Shown in pieces: positions 56,973-64,000 of a DNA stretch of 64,000 bases. The notes under the pieces were generated by a model. That model was not told the origin of the DNA and did not search any database. It saw nothing but the letters and a program-made list of their open reading frames with translations. A program made the translations under genes and the position numbers. Source of the stretch: Cenococcum geophilum 1.58 (taxonomy: Eukaryota > Ascomycota > Dothideomycetes > Gloniales > Gloniaceae); the NCBI GenBank assembly GCA_001692895.1, contig KV748195.1, positions 248,001 to 312,000 on the forward strand, written 5' to 3'. The stretch's first letter is position 1. Each line of letters opens with the position of its first letter.

Positions 56973-57272
56973 TTGGTTCCCTTAAGGCTGGTTTGGAAAT
57001 GTGGAAAAACGATACACTAATGCTGACCTAGAGGAGCGTAGATAATAGCAAGAAGCAACAACAAAGTTGGGGGTAAGGGGTGGCATATAAACCTTTGTGA
57101 TTACGTCACTGGCTGAGAGCACGAACATATCACTCGACAACGTAATCTCCACTTTTCAGCCATCGAGAACCCCTGAAAGTCCAATCGCTTCACTGCTTAA
57201 CATCCTCACTACTATATCCTATCAATAGCCTTTTTAAAGCGCTCTAACTGCTGGAAATGCCTGGGTGATTGG

Positions 57273-59520
57273 TCAAAGCTTCGACTTTTTACAGTATGCT
57301 CCCTCAGATGGCTCCGCAACCTTCTTCGCAACACTAGGCAGCAGATCTCGCACCAGCACACTCTTATTCTCGCTCTGCCTACTTTGCGGCACATCTAGTG
57401 CGGGATTCTTCTCAAAGAAATCTGCCGGCTTCAAGCTGAGCGTTGTAATCTCCACTGGCATGACAGGAAAGTCCTCAACTCTCGGGTTGTGCGTCATGCC
57501 GAATGTATGCCAAAGCACAATGTCCTGGTTCCTCACACGCTCCTTCCTCGCCGCATAGTCGTGCACCCCATCGATCTCGGCTAGTGACTGGTTCGTCCAT
57601 TTCCCACCGGCCCAGAGGTCGCCGTCGCGATACTTAGTTACCCAAATGTGATGCTCAGCAAAGCGAGCGCGACGACGCACGACGGAGTCTAGGCCCGCGA
57701 GTAAGAGCTGGCATGGTTGCGGGACGAGCTTGTAGCCGACCGGATTGCCAGAGATAGGATTTCTAACGCTCTCGTTGACGATCTTAAAGCAGCGGTTGGC
57801 CAGTGGGTCGGCGTTCGCGAAACCGGATGTCTCGAACGGGGTTTTAACTAGACGCCAGGCATTGCCATGTGGGTTTTCGCGCTCCGTCTGAGGCACTGTG
57901 ACGGAATCTTCTTGAATTACGGTGTTGATAGGTCCATCTAGCATTGGATCAATTCGCAGACAGAAGAGGTGCTGATGGTTGGCGGCCAATATGCCCGGAG
58001 AAACCACATTCCCCCATTCGGACGTCTTTCCTGGATCAATCAGAGAGGTTGAGAGGATGCCCGTCGCGCGCGTCTCAAGCTCTACATTGCCGTTCTGCAT
58101 AAACATCCACGCGAACATATATTCATAGTTACCGACCGTGAGAATGCTTTGCAAGACAAGGTTGCGCGCTCGCACAATGCCCGCGTTCTGGGTACGGTGG
58201 TTAGTGTGCTTCCAGCCTATCCCCCCGTCTTGTTCATGCAGGCAGATCACGCTTTCCGCTTTAATGGGATTGCCCTGGTCATTGCTGAGCCATCCACTGA
58301 AGTAATGGATCATGCCTAGACAATCACAACCTAGAGACAGGCTGTTCGCAGTACTTCCAGCCCCAGCGTCTCCAAGGTCGAAGGCTTGCTTTCGGTGATA
58401 GGGACTCCTTGGGTCTGGTGATTGTGTCAGCATTTGGCGTATAGTGGGATGGTTGAGAGAAATACCTCCATACGGTACCGTCATCTCGCTGACACTCAAA
58501 CGATAGAAGACTGGACGTCCATCATACCTCACATCATGCACTGTCATACCTTCGCGGTAGTTGAACCCAACCCGGAAACGCCACTTCTGCCACGAGACGC
58601 TGTTTCCGTCTATAACTGTGAAGCTAGGGCCCTCAGGCTGAACAACATGCAGAGGTTTCAAGTCTTTTCTTGGTCCGGTCTTCTGAAGCTCATGATAGTA
58701 TTCATTCTCTACGCAATGAGCCATCGGTTTCTTCCCTCCGGTGTGATACGAAAGTCCATCTTCTTTACCACCAGTGGCAAGAGGGTCGATTCGCACGACT
58801 TTCCCCAAGAATATGTCGAGTACAGGCGAGAACGGTAACGGGAACGCATACTGATTGCTGTCCGGGTGATTATGAGGCGCACGTGCATACAAAAAAGCCT
58901 GAATAAATTTATGCGTGTCCGGTGTCGAGTCTCGATCCGCACCATACATCCAAGTATCACACTGTATGACAGCATCATCTGGCAAGTGAAGTTCTCGGAC
59001 CGCTTGCAGCACAAGTGGATCATTCAGGATTTTTTCAGATGACTGACGCGACTCGAATCTAATACCTTGTCAGGCAGTGACATACCTGACAATGTACAAA
59101 TGCTTACCGGTCGATTGAGCCATGTTGCCCATATGCAGCATGCATTCGTCCCACTTCTGTATTGCTGTCCATACTGACAATACTCTCTGTGATCTTTCTT
59201 TCATTTTCAGAGCTCCATATTACATCCACACATCGCGGCACAAAAGGTCTCTCTGAAAGAGGCCTTCCTGCGGCTTCAGCATCCAGGTAGGGGAGTAGTA
59301 ATGCCTTCGGAGGTTCATGGAGGGACATGTTTTTGAAGCGAATATGTGTCTTAGTTCCATTGGCTTTGTCTTGCTCTTGGACAAGCCTCGTGACTATGGC
59401 ACTTGCGCGAGAGATCTCATCATCTGTGATAATGTGCAAGGGATGAGGCTGGGTGAAATTGACAGCTCTTTGCTCACCCAAGAGTATAGAGCTCTTGCTT
59501 ATGGGGTCTTGGACAGACAT
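57273..59520 (-). CDS. Copper amine oxidase, two exons
   Basis: Oxidises primary amines to aldehydes with a topaquinone cofactor. Catalytic Asp in FDLGDAGAGSTANS; topaquinone Tyr in the TVGNYEYMFAW motif; copper ligands in NHQHLFCLRIDPMLDG (HxH) and in MTHNPRVEDFPVMP. Substrate-channel segment VHDVRYDGRPVFYRLSVSEM. Exon 1 59520-59108, intron 59107-59059 (49 bp, branch CTGAC, acceptor ATTAG), exon 2 59058-57273; 732 aa. No signal peptide and a weak C-terminus, CKKSKL, close to but not clearly a peroxisomal SKL signal since it ends exactly in SKL: peroxisomal targeting is plausible. Intact. Confidence 0.92.
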
Positions 59521-59764
59521 TGCTGCAGAACAACACTTGATGATTAGATGGAGTAGAATGTGCAGGATGGGTCTCCATGGTTGTAGGAGAGATGGAGTTT
59601 ATATACTTTCGTGGGACGAGGTGAAAGTCGTGCAGAATGGTGACTCAAGCACGATTGCCCAAACTAAAGGGTCCACATCAAACTTTCCAGTGAGATGTTG
59701 GCATTTGCGGGGAATCTATAACGGTAGAGGCCAACTCACCAAGAGTTGGTGATTGTAATGGATG

Positions 59765-60429
59765 CTTTACCTCAGCAAGCTCAGACGTGATTCTGTTGGT
59801 GCGGATTTTCAATCGGTCCGCAAGCTTACTAACTACGTTTGTGCGAAACCACCAGAATCACGTCTGAGCCACATTTCCAACGTTTCTTAGTTTTTCGGAC
59901 AATATCCGCGTTGCAGAGATTGCGGAGATTGAAATAACTCAACACCAGTATTTTATATTATTCCCTAAAGTTAATCGATTATATAACAGAGCATAGGCTT
60001 TTAGAATATATCATTTTTATTACTTAGGTATTTTCAGGTCTTATGATCATTTTCATTAAAAAAAAAAAAGCGTTATTAGCAATTTTGTAACCGTGTATAA
60101 CTTTATTAAACGCTAGCTAATATATATAAAACCTATATAGATTTATAATAGGTACCTTAAGGCACCTACTATAGCCAGGTGGATATATAATATCCGTAAT
60201 ATACTAGATAATCTCCCTCTAAACCTCATTATATACTAACTACAAAGTTATAGATATTTAAGCTAACCTATAGTATACTACTATAAAAACTCATTATATA
60301 TAGAGATAGAAGGTTAAATAAGATACTAGAACAGCTGCTACTGTATTAGGTGCCGGATACTTAAAATCGAAGAAGTTATAGGATGGAGCGGGAGCGACGG
60401 CTCCGAATAGATACCCGCAACGTCCTCAA
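59765..60429. repeat. Inverted-repeat arm B of the dispersed minisatellite element
   Basis: Starts tttacctcagcaagctcagacgtgattctg and follows the reverse complement of arm A (52575 downward) base for base over long stretches, including the cggattttcaatcggtccgc and tttattacttaggtattt segments. About 180 bp at 60155-60335 have no counterpart in arm A. A 22-bp inverted repeat (59775-59870) is kept. Confidence 0.75.
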
Positions 60430-61012
60430 CCGCACTGCGGGTCTCTTCGTGCAGAGCTTTAAGCAGAGCTTCGAGCAGAGCCTCGTGCAGAGTTTTGAGT
60501 AGAGTTTTGTGCAGAGCTTCGAGCAGAGCCTCGTGCAGAGCTTCGAGCAGAGTCTTGTGCAGAGCTTCGAGCAGAGCCTTGTGCAGAGCTTCGAGCAGAG
60601 TCTTGTGCAGAGCTTCGAGCAGAGCCTTGTGCAGAGCTTCGAGCAGAGCTCCGTGCAGAGCTCCGTGCAGGGCTTCTTGCAGAGCCTCCGTACGCAGAGC
60701 ATTGTGCGGAGCTTGGTGCAAAGCTTCGTGCAGAGCCTCCGTACGCAGAGCTTTTGTACGCGGAGCTTTGTGCGGAGCTTCGTGGAGAGCCTCCGTACAC
60801 AGAGCTTTGCGGAGCTTCTGCAGAGCTTCGTGCAGAGCCTTCGTACATAGAGCTTCGTGCGGAGCTTTGTGCGGAGCTTTGTGCGGAGCTTTGTGCAAAG
60901 CTTCGTGCAAAGCTTCGTGCAGAGTTTCGTGTAGAGCTTCGTGCAGAGCTTTGCAGAGCCTCGTGCAGAGCCTAGGCGAATCGCCCATTCGGCGGCGCTT
61001 TCTGCTTGACAT
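60338..61012 (-). CDS. EALH-repeat ORF over a minisatellite; may be fortuitous
   Basis: 224 codons: MSSRKRRRMGDSPRL, then about 40 tetrapeptides EALH/KALH/KAPH with TEALH variants, then a non-repeat tail from ETRSAVEDVAG. The basic start SRKRRR.GD is also found before the array at 42270 (there ATG has become ATA). Unit lengths of 12 and 15 bp keep the frame, but the unit has no stop in any frame, so open frames here are weak evidence. No known domain. Confidence 0.25.
   Translation of the reverse strand: MSSRKRRRMGDSPRLCTRLCKALHEALHETLHEALHEALHKAPHKAPHKAPHEALCTKALHEALQKLRKALCTEALHEAPHKAPRTKALRTEALHEALHQAPHNALRTEALQEALHGALHGALLEALHKALLEALHKTLLEALHKALLEALHKTLLEALHEALLEALHKTLLKTLHEALLEALLKALHEETRSAVEDVAGIYSEPSLPLHPITSSILSIRHLIQ
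60430..60975. repeat. 12-bp minisatellite array 3
   Basis: GCAGAGCTTCGA/GCAGAGCCTTGT alternate, making a 24-bp higher-order unit at about 60500-60650; CCTCCGTACGCAGAG variants occur further right. Same family as arrays 1 and 2. Confidence 0.9.
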
Positions 61013-61099
61013 CGCGGGGGCTGATGGGGTAGATATATTGATCGATTATAGAGCTGCTTCTGCGGATCAATTTGACGGTATTTATAAGGTAATAGCTGT

Positions 61100-61245
61100 T
61101 GTGGGGGGGTAGATTAATTTCGTTTAAGAAGGTGACTGCTCCACATACAAACAAAGTCGGATCGCTTAGAATCAACTTTTTGACAAAAAAGGTTAGCGAT
61201 ATCCGCTTGCGGATATACGTATGTCCGCTAATTGATTCTATGGTC
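61100..61245. mobile_element. Partial copy of the foldback element
   Basis: Shares tagattaatttcgttTaagaaggt, ccacatacaaa, agaatcaactttttgacaaaa and ttgattctatggtctga with 41916-42136, but most of the second arm is replaced by gatatccgcttgcggatat-type sequence. Flank 60975-61100 matches the inverse of 42140-42270, so both lie in the same larger unit. Confidence 0.65.
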
Positions 61246-61640
61246 TGATGCTGAGCGATAAGCAACACGGCGGGGCTTTGCGTCGTCTGTTGCGCTTTTG
61301 ATCCAATTGGGCCGGCTTCTCCACACGTGAATGCAGGTGCCAACGCTTTTCCGACTACAGGGTCGGGGGTAGCAACATCAATAGTATGTCCACGGTTCGA
61401 TTTGTATGGCTGAATCAGCCGCTAAGTCACGATTTGGCAGGCAGGAGGCCCGTGCGCTCAGCGGCATGTGGATGTTACCCCATATCCACGGTCGATCTTC
61501 GATCGCCAGCAACGCCGCAGCAACGTCACGCTCTCGACACCCGTTAAGCGGTATGCGTAGAGCTGTCCGAGGGCTCTCTGCTCGCACTAGGATGGCAAGA
61601 ATTAGCCGTGGGTTAATAGAGATATTTGCGTTTTAGATTA
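61246..61640 (-). other. Short unassigned fragment
   Basis: Normal-composition DNA with a minus-strand 69-codon frame holding DVAAALLAIEDRPWIWGNIHMPLSAR. I have a weak impression of the DUF3631-type C-terminal module known mainly from bacterial and phage proteins, but it is too short to be sure. No start or full domain. Confidence 0.25.
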
Positions 61641-64000
61641 GGCGCCGCTATTATATAAGTACCCTACTAAACTTATACCGCACTAAAATGAGCCCCTAAG
61701 GGGCTATAGATAAAGGCTTTAAGAGGACTCCTTAGAAGCTAGATATATATACTATTTTAAAGCTTTTCTACCCGTTTAAAGCCGTTTACAAAGCTAATCT
61801 AGTAAGCACTATATTTGCTCCTACTGTTAATTAACCTATTATATAGCCGCTTCCTTACTAACCCTTTAGGCCTACGTAACCTGCCTAATCTCCTTAATAA
61901 CCTTAAGCCGTAGAAAGTACTATTAGAGCTCATTCTACTAGCTAGCCCGCTATTTACTGCCCTATTTAGAATCTAGCGCTACTATAAAAGGATTACCTCT
62001 AAGCCCTTTAGTTTACTCGCGCTAAAGGGCCTATATAGACTTTACTGTATAGTATATATAATATATAGGCGGCTACTTAGGCGGCTGCTTGGGCTTAGGC
62101 CCTTACTACGGCTATAGCTATAGCTATAACTACGGCGGCGCTGGCGAAGGGGAAGCTATAGCGCTTACCTAGGCCGATATATTCTAGCTCAATTCCGTAA
62201 TAAATAGAGGCGCTAATAGATATACTATTAAACGTAAATATATAGATGCCGAAGGGACCTTAAGCTAAAAGGTAAAGCTACTAGATGTAAGTAATTAAAG
62301 CTATAAAGACTGCGCCTACTAGGACTTGGCTATATAGTTAAACAACACCTATAGCTCGCGTGCTTAGGCGTTTATAGTCTTTAGGCGGTTTATAATAGCT
62401 AGTACGGCCTAGTAGAGTATTAATAGCTAGCTAGGGCCTTTTTTCTCCTACTATAGGTAGGCTTTAACCTTTTATATAAAGGGTAAATAGGCCTTATACT
62501 AAAAGACCAGGTGGTTCTATATAGGGCTACTTAAGAACATCTTATAGAGGACTACTAAGTCCTATAGGATAACCTCCTAAAGGTAAAATAGGAGGTTTAT
62601 AGCGCTTATAGCCGCGAGGTTATTAACCTAGCTAACTTAAGGGCTAAACTAACCCTTTTAGGCGTCTAGCTTTAGCTAGATCGTTAATAATAGTATATTA
62701 GGGGGGGGCGACGCTTACCCTATAAATTTTAAAGTAGCCTATCTATGGTAAATAGCCGGCTATTATCCGTATAAACTCCTACGGTAGTAAGTTTAAGTAA
62801 TAGCTAACTATCTGCTCCTAGTTCTACCTACTAGCGTATTTAATTTAGTTTTTACTAACCCCTTTTAGCTCTACTGTTTTAGTGCTAGCACTTTGCCTAA
62901 TATAGGTCTTCTTCTATATGAAGACGCTAACGGCCTAGAATGCCTTAGTAACCTACTCCCGCTATAAGTTATATAAAAAGGCCGTCTTACAGTCCCTAGC
63001 GCTGCTCTTAATTAGGCGGATATTATACTATATTAACCGCTTACTAAAGTTTAGGAATAGCTTATTACTAAGGTTCTAGCGGTATAAGAGGTAAAAAGCT
63101 AGCCTACTAAGTATATAAATAAGCGGCTTCTTATTATATAGAGCTTTAATAGTTTTAAGGCGGTTATACTAGTTCTACTTACTAGCGCGTATAGTAAATA
63201 TTAGGGGCATATAGCGCGTAGGACCTTTCCCCTTAAACTTAAAGGTAAATAGGTTTAAGATCTTAGCGGAGCGCCTATTGCCGCTGTGGGTAAGTATATA
63301 GTAGCTTAGTAGGATATCTATAAGCGTATAAAGGTAGTATTTTAGTAAGGAGTCTCCGCGGGCTTATAGCTTATAGTAAACGCTTTTAAACTTGTCCTCT
63401 ATATATCCGTTAAGTAGTATATCTCTACCCTTATTTACAAACTGCTCCTTTTCCTACTACGCGTCCCTCCGTTATAGAACCTTTAGGTAATCCCTAATAT
63501 TATCTTCCGGTAGAAACTAGTAGCTATTTATCCCTATACCCTTCTACGTTTAGTAAAGGTCCGTTAAGGTAGTAATATAGCTATAAACTAAGCGCTAGGA
63601 GAGCCGTGTCTCGTCCTAGAGTATATTATTACTAGCCTTACAGCTTTTTACTTTTAGTGGCTGGCCTATAACCTCCTTAATAAGGAAAAGAAGTAGCTTC
63701 TCTTCTATAATAGTATTACTATTATAGTACTACTTCCGCTTATAAAAGGCCTAAAAAGACGCGCATTAGTTATAAGTATATTACTCTATAAAGCACCTAC
63801 CTACTTACCTTAAACTTTTTCTGCTTTAGCTTATAATTTAGAGACGTATTTTTAGGTTTTTTAGAACATATAAGGGTAAGAATACTTTACGCGTTAGCGC
63901 ATAGTTCGGTATTATTCGCGACGTTAATCTTTACGCGACTAATTAATAGCATTTTTAAGATATATAGGACGCTGCTAGAGAAGCTACGCCCTAAGGGGGG
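61641..64000. other. AT-rich RIP-mutated block, family not identified
   Basis: TpA-rich, CpA-poor, no ORF of note. Low-GC purine/pyrimidine-skewed runs look like a degraded transposon, but I found no RT, integrase or transposase motif I could trust. Continues past the window edge. Confidence 0.6.

Noticed and set aside
60459..61112. Large overlapping ORFs in both directions over the minisatellites (60495-61112 plus, 60459-60848 minus, 51623-51958 plus and others)
   Set aside because: The 12-bp unit has no stop in any frame, so all six frames are open. They share no domain. Only the minus-strand 60338-61012 frame is listed, at low confidence, because its start is shared with another array.
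61641..64000. Assigning the right-hand AT-rich block to a gypsy or Mutator-like element
   Set aside because: No motif stood out in any frame clearly enough to name a family.

Overview
This window looks like chromosomal DNA of a filamentous ascomycete (Pezizomycotina). The genes have many short GT-AG introns (44-86 bp, often with CTAAC or CTGAC branch sites) and belong to families typical of that group: HET-domain proteins, a HET/NB-ARC/TPR NLR, tannase-type feruloyl esterase, PIR-like wall protein, Ppo oxygenase, proton-pumping transhydrogenase. Large AT-rich blocks are strongly depleted in CpA and TpG, carry many stops and still hold recognisable retrotransposon domains, which is the mark of RIP (repeat-induced point mutation). 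I do not name a species.

Layout. 1-15.0 kb: a nested transposon stack. A plus-strand Ty3/gypsy 3' end (13.7-14.2 kb) is followed inward by a minus-strand gypsy (1-2.8 kb, cut by the window edge). Its 5' LTR was split by a complete minus-strand chromovirus (2788-13528), itself hit by an A-tailed LINE-like element (10205-12790) and a 187-bp insert (6353-6539). A solo LTR (14812-15036) ends the block. 15.4-38 kb: a gene island with feruloyl esterase, PIR-like protein, a broken NLR, an invertase (GH32) remnant, epoxide hydrolase, a broken DUF4360 gene, a DUF7025/AAA ATPase and a 15-exon mitochondrial transhydrogenase.

38.4-52.8 kb: a Ppo (linoleate diol synthase-like) gene in two collinear minus-strand pieces. 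Between them lie about 11.9 kb of inserted DNA: a copia pol scrap, 12-bp minisatellite arrays, solo LTRs, a foldback element, perfect palindromes, and a complete RIP-mutated Ty1/copia element (42439-51395) holding a hAT transposon (48823-51230) and an unmutated 1-kb insert (45094-46112). 53.4-59.5 kb: a small island of intact genes (HET protein, pRiA4b ORF-3-like protein, copper amine oxidase). 59.8-61.2 kb: a second, inverted copy of the minisatellite/foldback element. 61.6-64 kb: RIP-mutated AT-rich DNA.

The metabolic genes do not form an obvious pathway. The clearest theme is genome conflict: most breaks in genes can be tied to an insertion, a possible excision footprint, or a RIP-type C-to-T change, and target-site duplications let many of the events be put in order. 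Coordinates for exons, LTRs and duplications were read by eye from the sequence; family assignments are by remembered motifs, not by database search.
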